A stretch of DNA of 64,000 nt, taken from positions 1 through 64,000 of the forward strand of contig NZ_PVBR01000021.1 of the NCBI RefSeq assembly GCF_002980495.1, written 5' to 3'. Origin of the DNA: Phyllobacterium phragmitis (GTDB lineage: Bacteria > Pseudomonadota > Alphaproteobacteria > Rhizobiales > Rhizobiaceae). Numbering within the stretch: position 1 is the first letter of the stretch; each line of letters begins with the position of its first letter. Position numbers and translations under genes: made by a program. The notes beneath the pieces are model-generated. The model was not told the origin of the DNA. It was given only the letters and a program-made list of their open reading frames with translations, and made no database searches. Positions 42,482 through 51,912 of the stretch are shown in pieces.

Positions 42482-45400
42482 ATGAGCTTTTCCGACATAT
42501 TCATTCGCCGTCCGGTCCTTTCCATCGTCGTTGCCCTGATGATCCTGCTTTTGGGCGCGCAGGGCATCTTCAATCTTTCCGTTCGTGAATATCCGGAAGT
42601 TGAAGAGACGGTCATCACCATCTCCACCACCTATGCAGGCGCGAATGCCGACCTCATCCAGGGGTTCATCAGCGCACCCATCGCGCAGGCCGTGGCGACG
42701 ACGGAGAACATCGACTATGTGACGTCCTCCAGCCGGCCTTCCTCCAGCACCGTCACAGTGCAGATGAAGCTCGGCGCCGATCCCGATGCCGCTCTGACCG
42801 AGGTCATTGCCAAGGTCAACCAGGTGCGCGGCAATCTGCCGGAGGAAGCCGACGATCCGGTGATCCTCAAGGGGACGGGACAGAGCTTCGCCACCATGTA
42901 TCTGGCGGCGCAGAATCCCAATATGACGAATGAGCAGATCACCGAATATCTGGAACGGGTGATCAAGCCACGCTTGTCGACGGTCCAGGGTGTCGCCGAA
43001 GCGCAGATCCTCGGCGGCCAGGTCTATTCCATGCGTGTCTGGCTCGAGCCGTTGCAGCTCGCCGCACGCAACATTACCGCATCGGAGGTTCTGGCCGCCA
43101 TCAATGCCTCGAACTTCCTTTCGGCGCCCGGCAAGACGAAGAACGAATACGTGACCACGTCGATCATGCTGCGATCGACGCTGCAAACGCCCGAAGCCTT
43201 CGGGGCGATGACGATCAAGTCCAATGGTGACGATGTCGTGCGCCTGCGTGACGTGGCGCGTGTCGAGCTTGCCGCCGAAAGCACCGACACCATCGTCAGG
43301 TTCAACGGGACAGCCGGGACGTTCCTTGGTATCTCGCCTACACCAGCCGCAAACCCCATCGATATGGCGACAGAAGTCAACAAGGAGATGCCCTCGATCC
43401 AGGCGACGCTGCCCGAAGGCATGTCGCTCGTCGTGGTCTATGATTCGACCGAGCAGATCAGCTCTTCGATCGACGAGGTTTTCACGACCATCGGCGAAGC
43501 CGTGGCGATCGTCGTCATCGTCATCATCCTGTTTCTTGGCTCGTTCCGTTCGGTTATCATTCCGATCGTGACGATTCCGATCTCGCTGATCGGCGTCTGT
43601 TTCTTCCTTTATATGCTCGGCTATTCCATCAATCTTCTATCGCTGCTGGCGATGGTGCTGGCCATCGGTCTCGTCGTCGACGACGCCATCGTGGTCCTGG
43701 AGAACATTCACCGACACATAGAAGAAGGCCTGAAGCCGATGGATGCGGCTTTCAAGGGCATGCGAGAAATCACCGGCCCGATCATCGCCATGACGATCAC
43801 ACTTGCCGCTGTCTTCGCGCCTCTGGGCTTCACCGGCGGCTTGACGGGTTCGCTTTTCCGGGAATTCGCCTTCACGCTTGCCGGCGCGGTCATCATTTCG
43901 GGTGTTGCGGCTCTTACCATCTCGCCGATGATGTGCGCTCACATGCTTTCGCAGAGCGGAAGTACGCGTTTCCAGCAGTTCATCGACCGCAGTTTCGCGC
44001 GCTTCGAAGGATGGTATGGACGGCTCGTTTCCGGCTCTTTGAACTATCGTCCGATTACGCTTCTCATCGTGGCGTCGCTCATTGGCGTTACCACGTTCAT
44101 GTTTTTCAATACATCCACCGAATTGGCGCCGGAGGAAGATTCAGGCGCACTGTTCTCGCAGTTCGTCGGTCCGCAATATGCCACCTCGGCCTATATGAAG
44201 CTCTACGCTGATCAGATGGATGTTCTGACAAAGGACATTCCGGAGCTGAAGGCGCGGTTCAACATCGTCGGCATGGATGGCGGAACCAATTCCGGTATCG
44301 CTCTATGGGCGTTCAAGGACTGGTCGCAGCGCGAGCGTTCGCAGAAGGACCTGCAGGTGGATCTGACCCAGCGTCTCACCAAACTCGCGGGCGTCCAGGC
44401 ATTCATCTTCTCGCCGCCTTCACTGCCCGGAGCCGGCGGCGGATTGCCGATCTCCGTCATCATTCAGTCTACGGGACCTGCTGATCAGGTCTTCGAGGTC
44501 GCCGAGAAGATCAAGAACGAGGCGCAGGCTTCCGGCCAGTTCATCATCGTGCAGAACTCGCTCTCGTTCAATGCGCCGCAGACCACGGTCACGATCGATC
44601 GCGACCGTGCGGCAACGCTGGGCGTCCATGTCAGCGATATCGGCACCACGCTCGGCCTTTTGACCGGCGGGGCCTCGGTCGCCAAGTTCGACCGGGATTC
44701 CAACAGCTACGACATCATCACGCAGGTGCCGGACCTATATCGCGCCAATCCCGAGCGTCTGGGCGAATTCTACGTGCGCAGTGCTTCTGGCAAGATGCTG
44801 CCCCTGTCTTCCGTCATCACGGTTGCCGAAAATGCGGCGCCGGCCGCGATCGAACAGTTCAACCAGTTGAACTCGGCCACGATTTCGGCCTTGCCGCTGC
44901 CCGGCGTGACAACCGGACAGGGCTTGCAGACCGTCGTCGATGTGGCGCGATCGAACATGCCCGAGGGCTATTTCCTCGATTATTCCGGTCAGTCGCGGCT
45001 CGAGGTGGAGCAGGGCAATACGATCCTGATCGCCTTCAGCCTGGCCGTCATCGTCATCTATCTGGTGCTGGCCGCCCAGTTCGAAAGCTTCCGTGATCCG
45101 TTCATCATCATGATGACCGTACCGCTTTCGATCTTCGGTGCCATCGTACCGCTCAACCTCGGCCTTGGTACGCTCAATATCTATACCCAGGTCGGATTGA
45201 TCACGCTCGTCGGGCTGATCACCAAGCACGGTATTCTCATGGTCGAGTTCGCCAACCAGCAGCGCGAGCTGCATGGCCTCTCGCGCCGCGAGGCGATCGT
45301 CATTGCGGCGCAGACCCGTCTTCGCCCGATCCTGATGACGACGGCCGCCATGGCGCTTGGCGTCGTGCCCTTGATCATCGCTACGGGTGCAGGTGCTGCG

Positions 45401-45574
45401 GCGCGTTATTCGATCGGTCTGGTGATCTTTACCGGCATCGTCGTCGGAACCACATTCACCCTCTTCGTCGTGCCGATGTTCTATACCTACATCTCCAAGA
45501 AGGAAGGGTTGGCGGAAGCTGCCGAACAGGAGACGCCGCCGGACGGCCAGGCGGTGACCCCAGCTCACCACTGA
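42482..45574 (+). CDS. RND efflux permease (HAE-1 type)
   Basis: This is the inner-membrane proton-driven pump. The 1030-residue product has 12 predicted helices and two large periplasmic loops. The motif GLVVDDAIVVLENIHRH in helix 4 carries the two proton-relay aspartates. The sequence resembles multidrug HAE-1 pumps such as MexK/BepE types, but substrate cannot be fixed. No outer-membrane channel gene is in the operon, so a channel encoded elsewhere must serve. Confidence 0.93.
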   Translation: MSFSDIFIRRPVLSIVVALMILLLGAQGIFNLSVREYPEVEETVITISTTYAGANADLIQGFISAPIAQAVATTENIDYVTSSSRPSSSTVTVQMKLGADPDAALTEVIAKVNQVRGNLPEEADDPVILKGTGQSFATMYLAAQNPNMTNEQITEYLERVIKPRLSTVQGVAEAQILGGQVYSMRVWLEPLQLAARNITASEVLAAINASNFLSAPGKTKNEYVTTSIMLRSTLQTPEAFGAMTIKSNGDDVVRLRDVARVELAAESTDTIVRFNGTAGTFLGISPTPAANPIDMATEVNKEMPSIQATLPEGMSLVVVYDSTEQISSSIDEVFTTIGEAVAIVVIVIILFLGSFRSVIIPIVTIPISLIGVCFFLYMLGYSINLLSLLAMVLAIGLVVDDAIVVLENIHRHIEEGLKPMDAAFKGMREITGPIIAMTITLAAVFAPLGFTGGLTGSLFREFAFTLAGAVIISGVAALTISPMMCAHMLSQSGSTRFQQFIDRSFARFEGWYGRLVSGSLNYRPITLLIVASLIGVTTFMFFNTSTELAPEEDSGALFSQFVGPQYATSAYMKLYADQMDVLTKDIPELKARFNIVGMDGGTNSGIALWAFKDWSQRERSQKDLQVDLTQRLTKLAGVQAFIFSPPSLPGAGGGLPISVIIQSTGPADQVFEVAEKIKNEAQASGQFIIVQNSLSFNAPQTTVTIDRDRAATLGVHVSDIGTTLGLLTGGASVAKFDRDSNSYDIITQVPDLYRANPERLGEFYVRSASGKMLPLSSVITVAENAAPAAIEQFNQLNSATISALPLPGVTTGQGLQTVVDVARSNMPEGYFLDYSGQSRLEVEQGNTILIAFSLAVIVIYLVLAAQFESFRDPFIIMMTVPLSIFGAIVPLNLGLGTLNIYTQVGLITLVGLITKHGILMVEFANQQRELHGLSRREAIVIAAQTRLRPILMTTAAMALGVVPLIIATGAGAAARYSIGLVIFTGIVVGTTFTLFVVPMFYTYISKKEGLAEAAEQETPPDGQAVTPAHH

Positions 45575-45611
45575 GGGTCATCACTGAAACTTGCATTTAC
45601 TGCAAAGGGTG

Positions 45612-45641
45612 ACGCCAGCTATCTCTGATAGCTGGCGTTTT
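45612..45641 (+). terminator. Terminator of the efflux operon
   Basis: A perfect 12-base stem (ACGCCAGCTATC/GATAGCTGGCGT) with loop TCT is followed by TTTTCG. It closes the operon 38 bases after the permease stop. Confidence 0.92.
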
Positions 45642-45720
45642 CGTTTCCATCATCGGAACGAAACGGAATCAATTCCCTGGCTGCACGATGGGAACCTTTC
45701 ATCGTGCAGCCCGCACCCAT

Positions 45721-46716
45721 ATGAGCATCATGATACCACTTTCCGTTCTTGACCTTTCTCCCGTTCCCGAAGGCAGCGATGCCGCGCAATCCCTGCGCAA
45801 CTCGCTCGATCTTGCCCGCCATGCCGAACGTCTCGGCTATCGTCGCATCTGGTTTGCCGAGCATCACAACATGCCGGGTATCGCCAGCGCCGCCACGGCA
45901 GTTGTGATCGGCCATGTCGCGGCCGGTACGTCGACCATCCGTGTCGGGGCAGGCGGCATCATGTTGCCCAACCACGCGCCTCTGGTGGTCGCCGAGCAGT
46001 TCGGTACGCTTGCGGCACTTTTCCCCGGCCGTATCGATCTTGGCCTTGGGCGCGCGCCCGGCACCGATCAGTTGACCGCCCGTGCCTTGCGCCGCAATCT
46101 GAACAGCGATGCAAACGCATTCCCGCAGGACGTCGTCGAACTGATGGACTATTTCCAGCCGGCAGAGCCCGATCAGCGGGTGCGCGCCGTGCCGGGAGCA
46201 GGCCTCGACGTGCCCGTCTGGATCCTGGGGTCGAGCCTGTTCGGCGCACAGCTCGCGGCGGCGCTCGGGCTACCCTATGCGTTCGCCTCGCATTTCGCGC
46301 CCGCCGAACTGGAGCATGCCATCGAGATCTACCGCGCCCGGTTCGAGCCGTCGGAGTATCTGGATAAACCCTATGTGATGTTGGGCGTGAACGTGTTTGC
46401 CGCGCAAACCGACGATGAGGCGAATCTGCTTTTCAGCTCGCTGCAACAGGCCTTCGTCAATTTGCGCACCGGCAAGCCCGGGCTGTTGCCGCCGCCCGCC
46501 AAGGACTATGAGGAGGGGTTGGATCCAACGGCGCGTGCGCTTCTCCAGCATGCGCTTTCCTGTTCGATCGTCGGTTCGCCGCAGACGGTGAAGGAAGGCA
46601 TCGACGCTTTCATAGCCCGCACAGACGCGGATGAGCTGATGGTGACGGCGCAGATATTCGACCATGCCGCCCGCATACGCTCATTCGAGATATTGGCCGA
46701 GGTTACAGGTCTATAG
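45721..46716 (+). CDS. Luciferase-like (LLM class) flavin-dependent oxidoreductase
   Basis: The protein has the bacterial-luciferase-like TIM barrel that binds FMN or F420; the substrate is unknown. I chose ATG 45721; ATG 45730 ([12 protein letters not shown]) is also possible. The 331-residue product has the family segments [40 protein letters not shown] and [12 protein letters not shown]. It has no obvious operon partner. Confidence 0.9.
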   Translation: MSIMIPLSVLDLSPVPEGSDAAQSLRNSLDLARHAERLGYRRIWFAEHHNMPGIASAATAVVIGHVAAGTSTIRVGAGGIMLPNHAPLVVAEQFGTLAALFPGRIDLGLGRAPGTDQLTARALRRNLNSDANAFPQDVVELMDYFQPAEPDQRVRAVPGAGLDVPVWILGSSLFGAQLAAALGLPYAFASHFAPAELEHAIEIYRARFEPSEYLDKPYVMLGVNVFAAQTDDEANLLFSSLQQAFVNLRTGKPGLLPPPAKDYEEGLDPTARALLQHALSCSIVGSPQTVKEGIDAFIARTDADELMVTAQIFDHAARIRSFEILAEVTGL

Positions 46717-46866
46717 ATCAGCCAATCCAGCGAAGGCCCATCGCGGTTAACCGGATCGAGTGGGAAAAGCGCTTTCAATGGGTGAAACACGGCAGAATGC
46801 TGTTGACCCACGCTGCCGGCGCACTTATGTTCCGCCGCACTTCCAGGGACGAACCGTTCCCTTCGG

Positions 46867-46942
46867 GAGCGCGTAGCTCAGCCGGTAGAGCAACTGACTT
46901 TTAATCAGTAGGTCCAGGGTTCGAATCCCTGCGCGCTCACCA
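46867..46942 (+). tRNA. tRNA-Lys (anticodon UUU)
   Basis: The acceptor stem pairs GAGCGCG with CGCGCTC, the anticodon loop is CTTTTAA with anticodon TTT, the T-loop is GGTTCGAATCC, and CCA is encoded at 46940-46942. It lies at the left border of the phage-like element, where tyrosine integrases often use the tRNA 3' end as attachment site. Confidence 0.96.
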
Positions 46943-47311
46943 ACAAAATCAACCACTTAAAAAGTGATGTAACTAGGGAGTTTACCATCCGGGTAACGTG
47001 CGGGGTAACAATGCTGCCGCCATTGCCGTAATTTCTGGCTGATTCCTGCGGATGTTCGATTCGTCGCATTGGAGCGTCCATTACTCAGCGGCCGAGCATG
47101 GGCGCGCGGGTAACGTGCAAATTCCCCTCCCTACGTGGCTAAACCCTACTGACTTTAGTTGTGACCGACCCGCCGGCCGCCAAGTTGACTCTTTGCGCTT
47201 TTGAGGGGGGTGGCAAATACCGTTATTGCACTGAAATTAAAGAGGAATACCCTCGTCGCCCTTTAGGGATGGGTTGCAACTGATCTTTGTGAATCCATCG
47301 CCCCCCCAGTC
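46943..47311. other. Non-coding left end of the element
   Basis: No gene is seen in this 369-base stretch. It contains three related copies of GGGTAAC: GGGTAACGTGC at 46991-47001 and again at 47108-47118, and GGGTAACAATGC at 47003-47014. Their position next to the presumed attachment site suits integrase arm-type binding sites, but this is inference. Confidence 0.5.
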
Positions 47312-48466
47312 TTGCCTGATAGAACAGATAACTCTAAGTTGTCCTATGGGGTGGAGGGCTTTGGTACTTTGACAGAAGAAAGTTTAGCGTGGGAGTTTGA
47401 AGGGAATTCGGATCGGCTATTAATTCATTTCGGTGTTGATGACCATTTCATAAAGCTCGATACCTTCATTAAAACGGCGGACAGCGCCCACCGTATCATC
47501 AAAGCGTTGGATGGCACCTTTTTCCGAGGCTCATTAGAATATGAACTCATTGTCCTTCCACCTGAGCCCGGCACGTTCCTCACCAAGCTGGCCGTCAAAG
47601 TCGGCAGTGGGGCGGCGCTTGTCTTTGCTTTCGCCAACACTCCAATTGGTAGCGCCTACATAGAAGCTCTGACCGGTCAGCCGCCGACCTACTGGGGTAC
47701 GCAAGCCGGAGAGATATCCCGCAATGTCATCGAAGGCCCCAATGATTCTGGTAAGGGGTCAGATGAAGACGAAAACAAACCAGGGGACCAAACGCTGTCC
47801 ATGAGCAAAGACTATGACGCCGCTTGCCGTGCTAGCGCCCGCATCGTCAGCTCGATGGCACGCGGGATCCTGGAAAAGGAAACCGATCAACTTGCGAGGA
47901 TCGGAATGGAGGTAGGCGCACTTCCCGACGCGATGGATGCGAGAGCCGATTTCTATTTAGCCTGCATCGAGAATCCGGACGTCAAGAATATTGGCTTCAC
48001 ATCAGAGAACGAATTTCCAATCCCGAGAAGCTCATTTCCCGGACGGGCGTTACGTGCCGAAAGAAAGGATGCGGAAGATGATCCTCTACCTTGGCAGGTC
48101 TCGACCGAAAGCATTTATGTGACCTCTCCAAACTGGGATCAAAATGATCAAAAATCTCGGCAGTGGAAGGGCAAGGATCAAATTAGGCGGGATTGCTATT
48201 TTGTTATAGAGGACGCCGAATTCTGGACGCTGGTAAAGCGAAAGGACCTCCACGTGGACGTCCTCGATAATCTGAAAGTCCAGTGGGCTTTTCAGATCAT
48301 TGAAGGACGTCCCAAAAACAGGCGCGTGCTACGCGTACTTGAATTCAATGGGGAAAAGTTGGCGGAGCCACTTACATCAGACGCTATTCGCACGATGATC
48401 GGACAGTTCATGGAACTGGGCACTCCGCGCGATGATGGCCCGTCTCTTTTCGAATGGCAGCCGTAA
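47312..48466 (+). CDS. Hypothetical protein at the element's left border
   Basis: The 384-residue product is not recognised. Residues about 89-122 (FLTKLAVKVGSGAALVFAFA, then NTPIGSAYI) could form one membrane segment. The flanks are soluble-looking and charged, and the C-terminal half has Trp-rich segments near 268-320. The start is TTG 47312 without a clear ribosome site, so the true start is uncertain. Its border position and lower GC content suggest cargo rather than a phage structural gene. Confidence 0.6.
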   Translation: MPDRTDNSKLSYGVEGFGTLTEESLAWEFEGNSDRLLIHFGVDDHFIKLDTFIKTADSAHRIIKALDGTFFRGSLEYELIVLPPEPGTFLTKLAVKVGSGAALVFAFANTPIGSAYIEALTGQPPTYWGTQAGEISRNVIEGPNDSGKGSDEDENKPGDQTLSMSKDYDAACRASARIVSSMARGILEKETDQLARIGMEVGALPDAMDARADFYLACIENPDVKNIGFTSENEFPIPRSSFPGRALRAERKDAEDDPLPWQVSTESIYVTSPNWDQNDQKSRQWKGKDQIRRDCYFVIEDAEFWTLVKRKDLHVDVLDNLKVQWAFQIIEGRPKNRRVLRVLEFNGEKLAEPLTSDAIRTMIGQFMELGTPRDDGPSLFEWQP

Positions 48467-48595
48467 CGGGCTTCGTCATCACGAATTCCCGATCGCCGCG
48501 GAGCGCGGGTTGCATCCCGTCACCCAAGATCGGAACGATACGGAGTTCTGGCAATTGGATGGCGTCGACGGTGACAATCAGTGCGAAAAAGTCGG

Positions 48596-49333
48596 TCATG
48601 ACTGCACCTCGGATCCAAACACAGCGATGACATCGGTCGGCAACCGGCGCGCACAGCCGATAGCGTATGACGAATAGATGCCACTGCATTGTCCGAGAGC
48701 ATCGAAGGCGCGTGCTTTGATTACAATACCGGTCAATGAATGAGGCACAAGCTCGGCAGCGGCGTCCGCCAGGCCACGAAGCCGTTCTGCCGCCATCTCG
48801 CGGCGCAGACGAGCGCTTTCGATCCCTGCAGCTTCTTTCGCGGCCTGTATGCCCTTTTCGTAGGTCGCGGATATTTCATATAGCCTCTTCATCTTGCGAT
48901 CATATAGTCTTGTTTTTCCGAACTCAGGGCCATGGAACTTCTCGATCAGTGCGGCGCTATAGGTGCGCCTCGGAACATATTTGCTGCTGCCCCGGCAAAC
49001 CTCTTTCCCCTCACAGTCGGTTTCATACCTGGCAAGGCCGCTTCCCGCGTCACCCTCATGGATTAGCTCGGCAGGAAGAACCGGGGCAATAGCATCGAAA
49101 TGAGCCCGTGCTTCCTCAAGCTTCTGATCGGCCGTGCGGAATTCCTCAACCGCTCCCGCCAACTGGTCGCCGATGCGGAGCAAGTCGGGGTTCTCTTGCT
49201 GAATAGCGTCGGCAATGACCGGCGCCGAGACAACTGCCAGCGCTGCGCCGGCAGCGGCAGAGTTGCGGAGGAATAAGCGGCGGGTAAGCGTGGGCAAGCC
49301 TTCGGCGGCTCCCCGAACGGTGGCGTTCGGCAT
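48596..49333 (-). CDS. Tat-signal-like exported protein of unknown function
   Basis: The start was set at ATG 49333, after a GAGGAG ribosome site. The 245-residue product has a twin-arginine-like signal (TRRLFLRNSAAAGAALAVVS) near residues 17-37. A mature part rich in Glu, Ala and Arg with likely coiled coil at about 45-70 and 150-200 follows. Four cysteines lie in the mature part (DCEGKEVCRG, QCSGIYSSYAIGC). It is divergent from the XRE gene across a palindromic operator. Confidence 0.65.
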   Translation of the reverse strand: MPNATVRGAAEGLPTLTRRLFLRNSAAAGAALAVVSAPVIADAIQQENPDLLRIGDQLAGAVEEFRTADQKLEEARAHFDAIAPVLPAELIHEGDAGSGLARYETDCEGKEVCRGSSKYVPRRTYSAALIEKFHGPEFGKTRLYDRKMKRLYEISATYEKGIQAAKEAAGIESARLRREMAAERLRGLADAAAELVPHSLTGIVIKARAFDALGQCSGIYSSYAIGCARRLPTDVIAVFGSEVQS

Positions 49334-49349
49334 TGTGCATCTCCTCAAT

Positions 49350-49430
49350 ATAACGATTAACGTTAACTACAACGTAAATCGTTATACATGGACATGTCAA
49401 ACGATTTTCGTTATGCATGACGAAAATAGT
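49350..49430. promoter_or_regulatory. Palindromic operator region between the Tat-signal and XRE genes
   Basis: Two inverted repeats lie here. The first has 15-base arms at 49350-49364 and 49371-49385 (ATAACGATTAACGTT, one mismatch). The second has 11-base arms at 49401-49411 and 49420-49430 (ACGATTTTCGT, one mismatch). The layout resembles a phage switch region controlled by the adjacent XRE protein. Confidence 0.7.
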
Positions 49431-49444
49431 TGCAGGAGACGAAC

Positions 49445-49684
49445 TTGATAACCCCATCGCAGTGTCGCGCCGGACGTGCGCTTGTAAACCTATCCCAAGA
49501 AGAACTGGCCAAATCTGCCCGGGTCGGCGTGTCCACGGTGAGAAATTTCGAAGCTGGTAGGTCTGTGCCAGTCGCGAACAACCTTGACGCGATCGTTTGG
49601 GCGCTCGGCGCTGCTGGCGTCATCTTTATGGATGAAGGCGAAATGTTCGACGGCGGCCCTGGCGTGAGGATGAAGAAGGATTGA
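49445..49684 (+). CDS. XRE-family DNA-binding regulator
   Basis: The start is TTG 49445 ([13 protein letters not shown]), seven bases after a CAGGAG ribosome site. The 79-residue product is almost entirely an HTH of the Cro/cI type ([20 protein letters not shown], then EAGRSVP), with a tail [14 protein letters not shown] seen often in this small family. It probably binds the palindromes just upstream and controls the divergent gene and itself. Confidence 0.85.
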   Translation: MITPSQCRAGRALVNLSQEELAKSARVGVSTVRNFEAGRSVPVANNLDAIVWALGAAGVIFMDEGEMFDGGPGVRMKKD

Positions 49685-49731
49685 CGACAGTCGCCGGTTG
49701 AGTGATGTTCCCCTCAACAAGGGGGCTACTT

Positions 49732-49983
49732 ATGAAATTCCTTATTTCCGTCCTGGGTGGGCTGCAGATGCTCGGAGGCATCGCCGTACTGATCACTGCA
49801 GCTTCCTCCATCCATGAGATTCTGGGGGCAGTCTCATTTGGTCTCGGCGCTATCTGTTTAGCGCTCGGCACCGCCATTGACCGACTGGAAAAACTACTGC
49901 CGAAAACTATAGAGGATACCGCCATCCCTTCGGGCACCCTTGAGCTGACGGGCACGACCTCGCGAGGCTGGTCGCAACAGTAG
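49732..49983 (+). CDS. Small protein with two membrane segments
   Basis: The ATG at 49732 follows AAGGGGG. The 83-residue product has two hydrophobic segments (about 3-23 and 29-49) and a polar C-terminus. No family is recognised. It lies 47 bases after the XRE gene and 21 bases before the DUF2971 gene, so the three probably form one transcript. A holin is possible by size, but no endolysin is nearby. Confidence 0.6.
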   Translation: MKFLISVLGGLQMLGGIAVLITAASSIHEILGAVSFGLGAICLALGTAIDRLEKLLPKTIEDTAIPSGTLELTGTTSRGWSQQ

Positions 49984-50004
49984 GGGACTGGCTCGATCAG
50001 AACA

Positions 50005-50724
50005 ATGCCGATCATCAAGATCGCATTGGGGACAGTACGGGAGTTGGCGTTGGCAAAAGTAAAGGCATATTCGACCCCGATGCGCCTATATCGATATAGG
50101 CCCTTGGGCGACAAAACCGATCGGGAAATAGACGCAATTTTGAAAAAGTTCATTTACTGCCCGAAATTCAGCGACATGAATGATCCCATGGAGGGAATGC
50201 ACCGGGAGTCGCTCAACTACATTATTAAGGGGCGGTCACGAAATGAACGAGAAGATATCCAGCAGGCGAAGAACAAACTAGGGATCGCCTCTCTTTCCGA
50301 AGTTTATGATCACGAGCCAATGTGGGCGCATTACGCGAGTAATTTTAGGGGAATGTGCGTTGCGTATACCACTTCAAAGCTCCTAAAGGCCTTCCCGTCT
50401 CATTTCGACTTTGTTCGAATGTCATACAACGAAGATCCACCGGTACTTTTAGCTGACCGGAAAACTATAATCGACAAAGCGAAACTAACCCTCTCATCGA
50501 AATCCGTGAGATGGATGTCAGAACGAGAGTGGCGGCTAATCACCCCTGGTTATGGTGCTGCCCATTACGACGACATCAAATGCGTTTTCCGAATCTACCT
50601 CGGGTCACGCGTGGAGGCAAAAATAGAAAAGAAGGTACGGCAGGAAATGGCGGCGCTAAATATCCCGGTTCTTAAAATGCGAATAGACATGTATAAAATT
50701 GGGTTTTCGCGCACTGGAGATTAG
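50005..50724 (+). CDS. DUF2971 family protein
   Basis: The family has no established function and is often found in mobile elements. The 239-residue product shows the typical opening LYRYRPLGDK (about 28-37), the segment MWAHYASNFRGMCVAYTTSK near 106-125 and the REWRLI motif near 173-178. ATG 50005 or the internal ATG 50080 could be the start. It closes the plus-strand XRE transcript. Confidence 0.75.
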   Translation: MPIIKIALGTVRELALAKVKAYSTPMRLYRYRPLGDKTDREIDAILKKFIYCPKFSDMNDPMEGMHRESLNYIIKGRSRNEREDIQQAKNKLGIASLSEVYDHEPMWAHYASNFRGMCVAYTTSKLLKAFPSHFDFVRMSYNEDPPVLLADRKTIIDKAKLTLSSKSVRWMSEREWRLITPGYGAAHYDDIKCVFRIYLGSRVEAKIEKKVRQEMAALNIPVLKMRIDMYKIGFSRTGD

Positions 50725-50816
50725 CAGCAATCCCGGATTGCTCGCGCGCGAAATGCCGTGACCAGGGGCAGGCAGCCGAAAGGGCAAGTAGTGCGGCCTG
50801 CATCTCCCCAAGACGC

Positions 50817-51236
50817 TCATGCCGCGATCTGAGCGCCTTGTGAATTCATCCGTTTCTCAAGTTCAACCATGATCAAAACCCGCAGTGTAGTCCTCACCGG
50901 CCACGGCCTGAGCGCAACAGCGGCTTCTCGCATGGTTCCCAGCGGCATATCGTCAAATGTCGCCATGAAGTCGCCGGCGCGGCATTCCGACCAGTCAGGC
51001 CGCTGCAGCACAATGTCTGAAACGGCCCCGATGGTTTCGGACCAAAGCTCAGTGGCATTGCCCCGGCTCTGCTTTATGGTTTTAAGCACGAAAACGAGAT
51101 GCCCGTCGCCGTGTTGGGCCCGTAGCGCTTTCATTGCACCGCGCGCATGTGTCTGGCAGCGTTCCCGCTTCCGATAGACCGGAATGCATCGAATGCCGAG
51201 TTGGTCGAGCAGCACATCAAGACTACCCTTGCTCAT
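50817..51236 (-). CDS. Hypothetical protein (139 aa) at the end of the structural operon
   Basis: The product is soluble and basic with no recognised motif. Its start overlaps the upstream gene by 14 bases, so it belongs to the long minus-strand transcript that includes terminase and tape measure genes. Function unknown. Confidence 0.6.
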   Translation of the reverse strand: MSKGSLDVLLDQLGIRCIPVYRKRERCQTHARGAMKALRAQHGDGHLVFVLKTIKQSRGNATELWSETIGAVSDIVLQRPDWSECRAGDFMATFDDMPLGTMREAAVALRPWPVRTTLRVLIMVELEKRMNSQGAQIAA

Positions 51237-51912
51237 GGCGCATCTCCTCCCACTTGGCGATCCTCATGCAGTGTATAACCATGCTGGAGCTTAGCCCGGA
51301 CTTATCGCGCACCCATGGCCCCCAGTGCCCCCATGGGAGAGAGGCTTTCACCTCCAGTAACTTCCGGCCGATAGCGATTTTCTCCTCGATCTTGCGATGC
51401 CGGCTGCTGCGACGTGATTTCCGCCCTTTCTCTTCCTCGCTGATGGCCGCCCGACTGGTCTTAGCCCAGGTCGCCATTTTGCACGTCAGCGGTTCCCCCC
51501 GGAGCTTCCTAAGGTGAAGGTAGAGCATTCCTGCCAGCGCGCTGGATTGCTTGACGAAGCCGCTCATCTCGGAGGCGATCATGGTATACGGCCCAAGCGG
51601 AAGCTGGTCGAAGAGCTCGAGCACCGCGGATGGATTGTCTTCCAAAACATCGGAGCACGCGTACAGCACGTCAGAAATGGCCGACAGGCTAACTTCGTCA
51701 ATCAGGGCTTGATTGCCCTTTCCTTCGGCCAGGACGCACATAACGAGGCGCGCATGCTCTATGCCACGTTTTTCGATGATCCTGCTGATCGTCGCGACGG
51801 CTCTCGTCTGTCCCGGCGCTGGATAGCGGTTCGCCGGGATAATCTCGATTTCAAACTCTGCACAGAGGGATTGTGAGCGGAGATGGATCATTTCGCAAGG
51901 TTCCCTCTTCAT
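51223..51912 (-). CDS. DUF3102-like protein
   Basis: The 229-residue product has a C-terminal segment (IGRKLLEVKASLPWGHWGPW, then VRDKSGLSSSMVIHCMRIAK) that resembles DUF3102, a phage and plasmid protein domain of unknown role. The N-terminal part is not recognised. Its ATG overlaps the tape measure stop by four bases, an unusual neighbour for this kind of protein. Confidence 0.6.
   Translation of the reverse strand: MKREPCEMIHLRSQSLCAEFEIEIIPANRYPAPGQTRAVATISRIIEKRGIEHARLVMCVLAEGKGNQALIDEVSLSAISDVLYACSDVLEDNPSAVLELFDQLPLGPYTMIASEMSGFVKQSSALAGMLYLHLRKLRGEPLTCKMATWAKTSRAAISEEEKGRKSRRSSRHRKIEEKIAIGRKLLEVKASLPWGHWGPWVRDKSGLSSSMVIHCMRIAKWEEMRHEQG

Noticed and set aside
41255-43186. 643-codon open frame on the minus strand
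   Set aside because: It is opposite the efflux adaptor and permease genes, which are clearly real; the frame is a GC shadow.
46867-46942. Direct-repeat copy of the tRNA-Lys 3' end inside the window
   Set aside because: I looked for a second copy of the T-arm and acceptor sequence and found none; the right attachment site must be outside the window.
46991-47118. Possible CRISPR-like spacing of GGGTAACGTGC repeats
   Set aside because: There are only two identical short words with uneven spacing and no cas genes.
49732-49983. Firm holin call for the small membrane protein
   Set aside because: Size and two helices fit, but no endolysin or spanin is near, so the role stays open.
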